Source of the DNA: Gordionus sp. m RMFG-2023
Lineage: Eukaryota; Nematomorpha; Gordioida; Chordodea; Parachordodidae
Assembly: GCF_954871325.1 (NCBI RefSeq)
Contig: NC_088779.1
Span: 17,238,846 to 17,302,845 of the forward strand
Length of the DNA: 64,000 nt
Reading direction: 5' to 3'
Each line of letters starts with the position of its first letter. Within the stretch, counting starts at the first letter, position 1. The notes under the pieces were generated by a model that was not told where the DNA came from, did no database searches, and saw nothing but the letters and a program-made list of their open reading frames with translations. Shown piece by piece: positions 1 to 10,320 of this stretch. The position numbers were made by a program, and so were the translations under genes.

Positions 1-84
1 ATGGCAAATTTTGAAGGATTATTTGAATAATTTTACTTTATACCCCTTACCTGAAACAAGATAGGATTGTAAGATAGAGAGGGT

Positions 85-870
85 ATAGGCCATTAGAAAT
101 CAGGTTGATGATATTTATGATGTTGCCAATAGACGTATCACAAAACTTAATGACCCCAAATGCTGCACCGATGGCATTTGATTGGCTAAAGAATTTTTAA
201 AAAAAATCTATTGTGAATTTTGTTATCTGGTTTGATATATTAACCCACAGGTGAATTTAATAAGTAAGGTCATGCAAAGTGACAATATTGAATCAAAAAA
301 AACAGGCAAGATATTTTAGATCGCTCGGCTTTCAGAATTCCCTTGATTCAGCGAAAGAGTTTACGCAGGAATCGGAAATGAGTTTAGAAGAGCAGTGCTT
401 TCCTTCAATAACATTAGTTTGTAGACGAAAAGTTCAAAAACAATTTTCTTCTGAAGGAGATTACAAGCCTATACATGTTCTTCAAAAGAAATATGTGATT
501 GAATTTAGATGCATTACTAGATCAAGCGAGAAATTTGGTGGAGTAATGTTACCAGCCGTTAGAGCTTTATAAAGATTATATTGGATTTTATTTAATATAA
601 CAGAATTGGTAAATGCGCCTGAAAGAGAGCTGAAGGAAAAATGTTGTAAATTAAATATTTTATATTGAAATTTTTTTTAGTGAATATATTAAGCAAGCAT
701 CCCATAAAACCCATTGGAAATTTTTAAGCTATATTAGCACTAATAAGTTAAATGAAGCCTCATCAAATATATCCATTATTATTGAGGATTACTTTAACCA
801 TTCCAACTAACGTGGCATTGGCAGAACACAGCTTATGGCTTAAAAATTAAAACTTCAAGATCCTGTAGGC
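85..870 (+). mobile_element. Decayed hAT transposase fragment (ZMYM1/DUF4371-like)
   Basis: Frames on the plus strand carry successive pieces of a hAT transposase of the DUF4371/ZMYM1-like group. Around 95-130 RNQVDDIYDVA is legible, around 250-280 VNLISKVMQSDN, then an open frame at 279-572 with LGFQNSLDSAKEFTQE and RRKVQKQF. Near 772-850 comes the C-terminal dimerisation motif LRILLTIPTNVALAEHS. The pieces keep family order but lie in different frames with stops, so this is dead. No terminal repeats or target duplication were found, and the left part may lie outside the window. Family recognition rests on remembered motif similarity. Confidence 0.7.
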
Positions 871-1556
871 TATTTAATTTAATCAAAATTATCATTTTTA
901 GATTAAAAACTTTAAAATTCGGATAATAATTCTTGAGAAATTTTAAAATTGACGGAGATTTTGCGAAGGATTTTAAATTGGGGAGTTTTGGGGGGATTTG
1001 CGAAAGTTCCGCTAACGAGGGATGACATGGCAACCCTGGGTATGAATCTCTATGAAACATTTTTTAAATATATCATATAAAATGTTATATTAATTTACAT
1101 GTCAGACTTTATCTTTGGGTTCCGATAAAGGAACAATAATTTTCTAGAGAGATTTTTTTAAAAATGAGGTTCCTTTAAACAACAATTTAGAAAAATCTTT
1201 TTTAAAAATGAACTTGGAAAATTTAATAAAAAAAAAAAATTACTTAGCAAAAATCTTCTTTGATTTTTAAATAATCTAAGAAATCAGTAAAAATTCTTAG
1301 TTTCAGTATTTTTTATCTTGATTGGAAAAAATTATAAGCATTTTAGAATATTTGTTATTACCTTTAATAGCATATGCCATATTTTTAAAAGAGATCAGAA
1401 AGAAATTGGTTTTATTTTTTATCATATCAGATATAAGTTACTTGCATATTTAATAAACAATAAGTAACAAAAGATGCTTAAAAATATAAGAAAATTTTGT
1501 GGTAAATTAATATTGAATGTTATTTTACTTTAAATAAATGCATTTGCAATATATTT
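871..1556. other. AT-rich DNA, no gene seen
   Basis: Low-complexity A+T-rich sequence downstream of the hAT fragment. No coding frame, splice-site pair or repeat with ends was recognised here. Confidence 0.5.
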
Positions 1557-1644
1557 ATTGTTCCGCGGTAATGCGCTGGCTATAATGACTTCCAGAGATA
1601 TATTAGCGGTAGAAAATTTACTATAAAACGGGTTCACGATAAAT

Positions 1645-3544
1645 CAGGCGCATATGCAGGAAGTTATTCTGGGGAGGGGATAATAAAATTTTTTAAGAAA
1701 TATTATTGTTATTTTAAAATATTAAGCGAACATTTATTGACTAATAACTATTTCTAATACACAATTTTAAATTGATGTGAATTATAAAAAAATTATATAT
1801 ATAAACCGGCATATAAAAAACTATAAAATAAATGTGAATTATAAAATATAAAATGAATATTAACCACCATATGAATCACTTAAATGACCCAAAATATAAA
1901 TTTGAATTTTTTGAGCCTTTAAAATTTATATATTGGAAATATAAATTATACCCAAAAAGTTTCTTAGGAATAATTGTATTTTGTATGTTATATATTTACA
2001 ATGTAAAATCCAATCTTCGTTGGGATTGAGCTAATTTTTCAATTATCTCATCCTTGCGGCGTTATATGCCTATGAATATTCAAAAGATCCAAACTATTCA
2101 ATCTACTTTCAGAAGTTGTACTTCTCAGGTATGTTTTTCAGAGACTTGCAGACCCGACCCCCGGGCCGGATCGTATTTTAATTTTTTTAAATATACCGGC
2201 TCAAATTTTTTTTTTTAAAAAACCCGGGCTTAGCCTGAAAATTTTTTTAAAAAAAATATCCGGGTTGGGCTCTATATTTTATAACTATTTGAATTCGTAA
2301 TTATTAGCTAAAAAAATCAAAAATAAATAAATTTATTTTAAAAAAATCAGGGGCGGGACTAAATTTTTTTTTAAGAAAAAACCTTGGCCAGCCGAAAAAA
2401 TATTTTGAAAAAAAAATCCAGGCCGTGCCCTGCAAATGGTCCCTCTACAGGGCTCTGTTATTCTTTTTAAAAAAGAGAATGTTTTCTCATTAGTTTACAA
2501 ATAGGAAGAGTTGCTAATATATATAACCATTTTAATACATTGGGAATATAATCTAAAATGTGTTTGAAATAATGCAAAGCATCCATAGCATTTTTTATGA
2601 CTATATCAACCATAGTTAATTTTTAATCATAGTTATTCAGCTAATCTAACAAATATTAATTTTTTCTATCACCATCTGAAAAAAGTTGGGAAGGCTTTTG
2701 TGGAAGTAATATCTGCAGATTGGTAAGTGCTGCATGTTGAATTAAAAACCATTCATTTATTTGGGTTATAAATGTATCTAAGAGGGGGGATATACTCTTC
2801 TACTGATCCTATATTAATGTTTTGACGATGAGCCTGCCTTGCTGCAAGTCGAGGGAGACAAATATTAAACACGTATAGCTCTGCTTTTGACTCAACAATA
2901 ATATATAAAATTCTTCATCAATAGCTCTAATTTCCTTGAGTTTTAATAAAATTCTCTCCGCTATTCTTATCTTCTTAATCAAGTCAATGTCATGTTTTTG
3001 AAAAGTATTACATAAAATAGTTGTATAATTAAATAATACATTCTAATGAGAAAAAAAATTTGGAATAAGTATTGAATCCAATAATTTTCTTGCTTCTGAG
3101 GAAATATTTCTTTCAAGTCATTGTGATATTTTAGTAATTAGCATTAATAATCGGCTTTTCTAACTTCATAAAAGCTGTTACTGCTTGATGGCGAACTCGA
3201 TCTCGTTGGACAAGCATGCAATTTCTTTCTCCCTGATGGACAAGGAGTTTCAGAGATAATTATTATTTGACTAGAAATTTAGATATATATTGCGCAACTA
3301 GAAATTTGAATATAATAGGTAAATATTATGCCAAGAAATACTTGAAATCGAAATTAATTGGTAAAATAACTTAGTAGATGAATGTGATAAATAAATGTAA
3401 TTAAATATATATATATGAAATAGGAATAAATATTAACAAATATAAATGAATATAAACAATAATATTTTTGAAAAATAGAATCCGTTTCAGCTTTGGGGGG
3501 GGGGGGATTTGTCCCCCTGTCCCCCCCCGCCGCGTACGCGCCTG
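1645..3544 (-). mobile_element. Internally deleted hAT element, copy A
   Basis: The ends read CAGGCGCATATGCAGG on the left and the complement of CAGGCGCGTACGCGGC on the right, matching the CAGTGGCGTA-type ends of hAT elements. Flanking 8-bp sequences CGATAAAT (1637-1644) and CTATAAAT (3545-3552) differ at one base and look like a target duplication. The body is the inverted counterpart of 50543-52486 over its whole length. Only the C-terminal third of a DUF4371-type transposase can be read, with many stops, so the element cannot move itself. A MITE sits inside it at 2139-2457. Confidence 0.8.
2139..2457. repeat. hAT-type MITE nested in hAT copy A
   Basis: The left end CAGAGACTTGCAG pairs with the right end CTACAGGGCTCTG. 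The interior alternates GC-rich GGCCCGG-like words with A/T tracts. The same MITE occupies the same position in copy B (51653-52089), so it was inserted before the two hAT copies separated. Confidence 0.7.
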
Positions 3545-3814
3545 CTATAAATGTTTTACTATACAATATTTGCGGGGTTTCGCAGAAATAATTCCACAAT
3601 AATGGATTAGCGATATAAGTTTCGCGATAAAAGTTTTGCTAAATTGACCTGATGCGACTATATTGTATATATAGTTCAAAGTAAAAATTTAGAAAATCTT
3701 TTTATGATAAAATTTTACTGGGTTTTATGCTAGCTTGTTGTTTAAAATTTGGTTACGTATGGCTTATTGTTTATTTGGAAATATCATTTTCAATAAAACT
3801 CAAGTCATACGTAA

Positions 3815-3910
3815 ACATAGGCGTATTTGGGAGGGGGGGGTGGAATCCCCCTTTAGATCATCATAAACTAATAAAAATTTCCCCCCAACCCGCCCCCCCC
3901 CCACCTCCTT
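3815..3910. repeat. Isolated hAT-like terminus with poly-G/poly-C
   Basis: CATAGGCGTATTTGGGAGG followed by a G run, then C runs, resembles the CAGTGGCGTA...GGGG termini of the hAT elements in this window. No partner end was found, so it is probably a fragment. Confidence 0.35.
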
Positions 3911-5116
3911 TACAAATAATGTATATGCACAAGAATTTAAAAGATAAATTAGTAAAAGTTAATACTTCTCGAAATAATGACTATAATTCAATATTTTAAG
4001 TCCCCCCCCCTAGATATTTATTGAGATTTTCTTCTAAAAATAACAATAAATTCACATGATTATCTCAAAAAATTCCTATCAAAATTGAGTAAATTCGTAA
4101 AATTTAAATAAATTAATATTTTGAAAAAGCGTATCCTATTCGTACATAATACTTCCACTCCCTCTCCTGAGATTACCTTTCTTTCTAAGTCTCAGTGAAA
4201 TTTCAATCAACTACGCAATTGTATTCTACCTCCCTCCTCCCCGTTTTGATATACTATTATATTTTCATAATTATAATAGGATTATTCGAATTTTTAAAAT
4301 ATAAATAACGAATATAATCAAATAATCAAAAACTCATTACTAAAATAGTTTATGATAGATAAATAATTTAAAATAAATTATCTAACTGTGCTTATTATAG
4401 GAAGGCTATACATTATAAAAATTTTATGAGTGATATTTACATATAAGAGAAGTAAAATTCAGAAGATTTATAGCAAAAAAGGATGTCAAGTTTTAAAAAA
4501 TATTTAAAAAAATTTTTTAAATATAATTTAGACTTAATATCATAATTATAAAAAGAATTGACATTTGGTGTAATTTAAATAGAATCAATTATAAAAATTC
4601 CTATTAAAGATATCGATTATCTTGCAAAGTTATATATAGCAACAATATTTAAGGATGAAAATTAAAAAAAATTAATAGTTTCTTTGCCATTTAAAAAAGA
4701 AGTTTTCATATAATATAAATAAATTGAAATATGTTTAATATTCCTAGATGAATGTCTACTTTAAAAATGGCATAATAAGAATTTTCTAATTTATTTTTGT
4801 TAGAAAATGGAATAATCTAGCATGGCTAAAAATATTTACATTAAAAAATGTAAGTTAAAAAAACAAAATATCGAGTTTTATTTATTTAGAAAATTGTGAA
4901 TAAATTGAAGGAAAATTTTTAATGAAAGGAAAGAAATGAATATTTAAAATAATTTTATAGTATTGATTAAGAAAAAATTCAAAACACATTAATCAATTGT
5001 TTTCTTATTTTCGCTTATCATTTTCATTCAATGTTACAAATAACACCTAATTTTATGGATAAATAGGGAATTTTTCTTTTTCTGGTCTTAATGAATTATA
5101 TATTTTTATCATAGCC
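3911..5116. other. AT-rich DNA, no gene seen
   Basis: Long A+T-rich stretch. A short pyrimidine-rich patch at about 4147-4245 interrupts it. No coding frame with recognisable homology was found on either strand. Confidence 0.5.
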
Positions 5117-5266
5117 AGCAGAAGATAGAACTAATCACAATAAATAAAATAATCTCTAAGATAATATTCTCAAATGATGTACACTGTGAGTTAGCAGCTA
5201 GAATTAATCACAATAAATAAAATAACTTCTAATAGGATATTCTCATATGATGTGAAGTGTGAGTTA
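5117..5266. repeat. Tandem duplication, about 75 bp unit
   Basis: Two adjacent imperfect copies, 5117-5193 and 5194-5266. Each begins AGCAG, continues with TAATCACAATAAATAAAAT and ends in GTGAGTTAG-like sequence. Small differences show it is not brand new. Confidence 0.75.
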
Positions 5267-6056
5267 GAGGCGCGTAGTCAGGAATTTTCCAATTTGAGAA
5301 GAGAGGAGAAGAGAAGTAGAATTTAGATAAAGATACTGTTTATAAAAATATATTTAGATAAAGATATCACATCTTGTATCTAACTCTGCAAAATATAAAA
5401 TAATAAATGTGAATAAATTAGAAATCAAATTTAGTTAAACTGTACTGCTTCGATGGTACATATAATAAAATTGGAACGATAAAGCCAAGATTAACAGGTT
5501 CCCTGAGCAACCACGTGCAAAAGACAATTTCTATCTAACTATCATATATCATTCTAGAAAGATGTTACGAGCAATGACAACTTTTATATTAAATAAATCA
5601 AGATAAGTTCAAACCTCAATATAGATAGTAATCATTTAAGTCTTATATAAAGAATTTAAACTTTAAATCAGTTACCTCCCCCTAAGGCAATTAAATTATA
5701 ATGTAGTTCTCGGATATAGACTTCTACTTTGCCCAACTCTTTTTATCTCAAACCTAAAATTTTCTGATTGTGCTTATAGTACTTTTCAACAAACATGTAG
5801 AGGTCTCCTCATTTTTAATTTATCACCCAACCAGTTAGATAAATTGAGGATACGTAGCGTAGTTTTGTTGAACCTTTAACGATAGAGGGCAAAGTGCATA
5901 AATCACGTAATCACATAATTTAAATTATAATTGTCTTGTAAATATTATTTTGTAGAGATTGGTGAGGTATAAAGAGGTTCTTAGCATTGAGTAATGATCC
6001 AGTGATGGAAAAGATTATTTCGTTTTTCCTAGCTAAATTAGTAAGTTTACAAAGTT
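5267..6056. other. No gene recognised
   Basis: Slightly less A+T-rich than its surroundings, but no frame with recognisable homology. It lies just beyond the stop codon of the putative minus-strand exon at 6057-6226 and could hold its 3' untranslated region. Confidence 0.35.
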
Positions 6057-6226
6057 TTAGTAGCTTTTCTCCAAATGATTAGTATATCCTTGGCCGAATA
6101 AAATGTGACATTTTTGCTCTAGATTGCTAGTGTTATTATAATCGTTGCTAGGAGGTAATTGTTTTTGTTCATTATCTTCAATTTGAATTTCACTCTCTGC
6201 ATTTTTAGATGCATAGTTTTGAGTGC
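6057..6226 (-). CDS. Putative terminal exon, unknown protein
   Basis: On the minus strand a plausible acceptor (TTTTTAATTAG) is followed by an open frame of 55 codons ending in TAA at 6057-6059. It begins TQNYASKNAESEIQIED, includes KQLPPSNDYNNTSN and ends TNHLEKSY. The hydrophilic, mixed composition differs from the low-complexity peptides encoded by neighbouring A+T-rich DNA, which is the only reason to suspect a real exon. It needs a donor leaving one base, whereas the KCNQ exon upstream leaves two, so it is not spliced directly to that exon. No family was recognised; chance is quite possible. Confidence 0.2.
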
Positions 6227-6569
6227 CTAATTAAAAATTGCAATGATGTCTCAAAATTCGAATTTAAATATTCTGAAACAATTTTAAGATCCTGAAATCT
6301 CGAATCAAGTAGTGTCACTAATATCTAATATGCAAAATATTTTTAAATTTTTATTAATGAAAATATGAAAAAAATTATTATATAAAATAAATCACTTGTC
6401 GGAAATTGGATTATGGTCGAGTTTAATTTTCTTTTGGATATATGATATCTGAGCTATCAGTTTCATTGATTTGTATATTTGATTCTAATTCACTACTAAA
6501 TAAAACCTAAATTAATTGTAAAATCTCTTTTGGCAGGAAAGAAATTCTACAGATCCTTTGTGAATGATA

Positions 6570-6735
6570 GTGTTGCTAAGTTGCATCAATTTTAAAAAAC
6601 GACCCGAATAATTTTAGCCAAAAATATAATATAAACCTAGATATTTTACTCATTGGGCTGAAAGGTTTGGACCTCTATTTTCCAAATCTCGAGGTAAGAT
6701 TTTAATCGGGCCGTTTTTAAAAATCATATAAATAC
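6570..6735. repeat. TA-flanked GTGTTG MITE, degenerate
   Basis: Starts TA|GTGTTGCTAAG and contains the family words CCGAATAATTTTAGCC and GGGCCGTTTTTAAAAATC before a weak ACTAC end. It matches the better-preserved copy at 60302-60483. Confidence 0.5.
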
Positions 6736-7406
6736 TACTGAATGGATTTAGTATAGGCGTCTCAACTAGATTAGATTTATTTTTGATAGGTTTTATAAAT
6801 TTTCCTCATTTTATTTAGCAAATTATTTATAGGACTCTTGTTGACACCAAGGATACTTCCAGATAATTAATGTGCGTCCAACGAGTGTGCAAATTAAATT
6901 TAAGGTTTTTATATTAATTCGATGTGTTGGTACTTGCTGCAATAATATCTTAAATACTAATAAAATTCATATTTTATTAATTTTAAATTAATTTTAATTT
7001 TAAATTTGAAAAATCATAATATAATATAAAAATATAATTAAATTGCATTTAATATTCAAATCAGAGACCTGCAGGCCCGGCCCGGAGTCAATTAGATATG
7101 CTTATAATGATTATATATAATTATGATTAATATCATGTTTGGTGAAAGTTAACACTAGCTAACACTCTTAGTATCTATTATATAATATAATTATATTTTC
7201 CTGCCATGGAATAAGCAAAGGATTAAATACATTATTATATAATATATGTTATATTTTTTTATTAATTAATATATGATTTTTATTTTTTTTATAAATACAA
7301 TTAATATAGTATATTCTCAAAATATTATTTACACAAATTTTTTATAGTATCAATTTGTAATATACTAAATATCTGTTTAGAATAAAATAAAATAAAATAT
7401 GTAGTA

Positions 7407-7939
7407 GTGTTTTTAAACGGCACGTTTTGAGTCGATTTTTAAAAACGGCTAACTAATATCCAGAAAAATATTATGCAAGCCTGAAAATTTTGCTCATTAA
7501 GACTAAGTTAATGGTAAACAGACTTAGGTGGTATGGGCACACAATGAGAAGGCCTATGAACTACATGGGAAATAAAGTTGAAAGATTGGAAGTAATGGGC
7601 AAACGTAAAAGAGGAAGGCCAAAACTTCAATGGGGCCATAAAGTTAGAGCCAATATAAAGAAGTATAAAATAGATAAAAGAGATTGTACGAATAACATAA
7701 AGTGGAGAGAGATGTTAAAGGAGCTTACCACCAGAAAAGGTGAAAGCTAAAGAGAAAAAAAAATAAAATAAAAAAAATAAAAAAAAAATAAAAAAAAAAA
7801 AAAAAATAAAAAAAAAAATAAGGAGCAAAGGTCTAGACATATAGCATCAAAATTTCGAGGCTTAGTCAATATTTTTCTGGCGAAAATATTGAGTTATCCG
7901 TTTTTAAAAATCGGCTCAGAACGAGCCGTTTAATAACAT
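7407..7939. repeat. TA-flanked GTGTTG MITE split by a LINE tail
   Basis: The left half (7407 to about 7485) starts GTGTTTTTAAACGGC and the right half (about 7826-7939) ends GAGCCGTTTAATAACAT, inverted relative to each other, each bordered by TA. The internal words match the intact copy at 60302-60483. The LINE 3' end sits between the halves. Confidence 0.65.
7486..7825 (+). mobile_element. LINE 3' end, C-terminus of a reverse transcriptase plus poly-A
   Basis: An 86-codon frame at 7490-7750 encodes the typical C-terminus of a non-LTR retrotransposon polymerase: RLRWYGHTMRRP, then GKRKRGRPKLQW and a closing KWREMLKEL. The GHxxRR, GRPxxxW and W-R landmarks are known from many LINE families, including RTE-like ones. 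It ends in a stop near 7750 and runs into an A-rich tail (7750-7820), the usual 3' end after target-primed insertion. Everything upstream of the C-terminus is missing, so this is a 5'-truncated, dead copy. A shorter piece of the same 3' end lies at 36187-36257. The exact clade is not certain. Confidence 0.8.
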
Positions 7940-8081
7940 TAGCTAATATGTTTGCTTATTAATGATAATATTCGCCGAAAAATATTGAGTTATGCGTTTT
8001 TAAAAATCGGCTCAGAATGAGCCGTTTAACAACATTAGCTAATATGTTTGCTTATTAATGATAATATTCGCCGAAAAATAT
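7882..8081. repeat. 96-bp tandem duplication of MITE end
   Basis: Two units of about 96 bp contain GAGTTATNCGTTTTTAAAAA and the word ATGTTTGCTTATTAATGATA. The unit spans the right end of the TA-flanked MITE and adjacent DNA, so the duplication postdates that insertion. Confidence 0.7.
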
Positions 8082-8281
8082 GATAAAATACCAAATAGAT
8101 GAATTTTTTTATATACCAGGTCGAATATTATTTTAAAAAATTCCGAGCCGGGCCTAAAAAAATTTTTTTTTTTAAATCCAGCCGGACCTAAAATATTTAA
8201 ACTCGAGCCGGGCCAGACCGAAAATTTTTTAATCCTAGCCGGGCCGTGCAAATGGTACCTCTGCAGGTCTCTGATACAAAT

Positions 8282-9859
8282 ATAATTAAATTCAATTTAA
8301 AAAATTTTAGGTGTATCGACGGCATTTCTGGCTGAAAAAAGATGCTAGCGGGGCAGGGTCTAAATATATCCAGTAATATAATTATATGGGTTGTTTATCA
8401 TAAGAAAAGAGATCAGAATTTAATTAATAGAGTAACTTAATAATTTACTCCTGCAGCGTTTGCACTTTACCTAGACAACCTATAAATATCATGGAATTAA
8501 TGACTAAGATGATTTAAAAAGTAGAAATATCATCATTGCGATTGGATTAATTTTTCAATAAGGTTTCCTATACCAGGAGTCAAATTTTCATCTATAAACT
8601 AATCCATTTAATCGATTTTCTAATATCGTACTTTTGAGATAGTTTATATTCTCGGTAATGAAGAAAATTTGTGCATGTGCTAATTGGCATTTTTTGCCAA
8701 ATTATATAGTTATTTTTATATAATTTGAGAAAATATAATTTTATAGTATGTCATGGTCATTTCTTGGAAAATTATCCCTGGAAATGATCTTTCATACCAA
8801 GATTTAAATTTTGAGATAAATTGGGGTTAAAATTTTCTGTGAATAATTTGCATTTTTTTTTACTCTTAAGGGGAGGAAGTGATGGGTTGACTATGCTCCT
8901 AGCGAAATTTCTAGTAACCAATTTACTCAAATAAAAATTATAACATTGTTTTGGTTAAAACATATTTATTAATTATTTTAAAATAATAAAAATAGCAAGT
9001 GAGATGTTTCTAAAATTCGATATTTAATAAAATGAATGATTAAAATTTAAGTTGAAAAGGTTTTTATAAATACCTTTTCAATGTAGAGATTTTCTAAGAA
9101 AAAAAAAATATTTTTGATTAATTATGTCATTTAAAATAAATTTAAAAAATATGGTTAAATTGAAAATAAGGAGAGGAATATTTTGACGGGTTGAAAAAAT
9201 AAGAGCCGGCTTAGTTAGTAATATAAATAAAATGAAAGACAATTCCAGCAAGATTACAATTTTTATATATACTTAGAATAATAATAAAAATTTTAAATAA
9301 AAATAAGAAATAGAGTAGGATCAACACGAGGGAATAAAAAAATATCGCTATAATAATATTAAGAGTTTATTGCACTTAATACACTATAAAAAATTTATAT
9401 TCTGTTCATAATCTACCAAATAGTTTTTTTTAGATGAGGGAAAAGTAGATATAGTTATAAAATTATATCTTAGGTAATATTGTCGCTGGATTATTAAAGT
9501 TACAAATTTAATGTTTTGACATAATAATCAAACAGTTTTAAAATTTTCTTTAGTACGCTATTAATTTTATGGCTATAAAATTTTGAAAATGACACTTGTA
9601 GCAAATATACAAGCAATAATCCAGTGACGTTATTAGGCTAAAGGGCATCGCAAGATTTATGAAAGTTATAAAGATATTCAGCTAAAGCAGGCATTAATTT
9701 ATTTTAAATTTACTTCAAATATTGATGAAAACAAGAATTTTGAATAATTAGAAAACGAAATGTATATAATATTTTTATAAAAAATAAATTATAATTAAAA
9801 TTTATTTGAATTTATGAGAAAAAATGATGGTAAAAAATTAATTTATATTATATACTTAC
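8282..9859. other. Presumed KCNQ intron 1, no exon recognised
   Basis: Downstream of KCNQ exon 1 on the minus strand. I looked for the next exon (S1 helix with a VFSTI-type motif) and did not find it. The sequence is A+T-rich and otherwise featureless. Confidence 0.45.
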
Positions 9860-10320
9860 AGTATGAGATGATAAGACAGCTGTTTCCATCCCCTTGGTCT
9901 TTCTAGAAAATTATAAATGCCAGTTTGAAATCGGCGATATTTAAAGTCATTTTTGCCTAATTTATTATTAGCTAATGGGCGACCTAATAAACTTAATTTA
10001 GGTTGGTCAAAACGATGACAATAATTATAAAATAATTTTGATTTTGATTCCTCGGTCCCTTGATCATTTTTAGAATTAGAATAATGATGTTTAAATAAAG
10101 ATTCTACGTGATTCTTGCTTTTATCCAAAATGTTTTTATCTTTACCATATGTACGTTTGCCAATAGAATTAGATCGATTTTGATCGTTTTCCTTTAAAGG
10201 GAAATCGATGATATTATTATTTTTTATATATTCCTTTTGGATATCACATCTATCCTCAATATTTAATTTATTTTTGATATGCTGTGAATTGTGTAGTATC
10301 CGGTTATAGAATTTAATCAT
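9860..10320 (-). CDS. KCNQ: KCNQ (Kv7) voltage-gated potassium channel, exon 1
   Basis: Kv7 channels are plasma-membrane tetramers that carry slow voltage-gated potassium currents. This exon encodes the cytoplasmic N-terminus up to the edge of the S1 helix. The diagnostic part is its end: KLSLLGRPL, then KYRRFQTGIYNFLERPRGWK and LSYHLI, which matches the well-known KCNQ segment just before S1. A consensus donor (CT|GTAAGT, exon end 9860) follows at about the place where vertebrate KCNQ exon 1 ends. The first in-frame ATG is at 10318-10320, giving 153 codons plus two bases; the frame stays open further upstream to a possible acceptor near 10387, so an earlier exon cannot be excluded. The N-terminal part is long, rich in Asn, Lys and Ser, and not recognisably conserved. 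S1-S6, the pore and the calmodulin-binding tail are not seen in the window. Confidence 0.85.

Larger units (their letters stand above)
1557..3690. repeat. GCGATA-phrase repeat split by a hAT insertion
   Basis: The flanks of the hAT copy at 1645-3544 contain recurring short phrases such as TTCGCGATAAAAG, TTAGCGATATAAG and GGCTATAATGACTTCC. Similar phrases occur at 14210-14430 and 18205-18265. The hAT element therefore appears to have landed in an older copy of this repeat. Its family is unknown and its outer limits are approximate. Confidence 0.4.
7062..8273. repeat. hAT MITE (CAGAGACC family), interrupted
   Basis: The left end CAGAGACCTGCAGGCCCGG at 7062 and the right end CCTCTGCAGGTCTCTG at 8273 are inverted. 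The flanks ATTCAAAT (7054-7061) and ATACAAAT (8274-8281) match at seven of eight bases, as expected for a hAT target duplication. Most of the interior consists of later insertions: the TA-flanked MITE at 7407-7939 and the LINE tail within that. Confidence 0.65.

Noticed and set aside
3354-3599. 81-codon minus-strand frame with a PPPP run
   Set aside because: It is the poly-G terminus of hAT copy A read in one frame.
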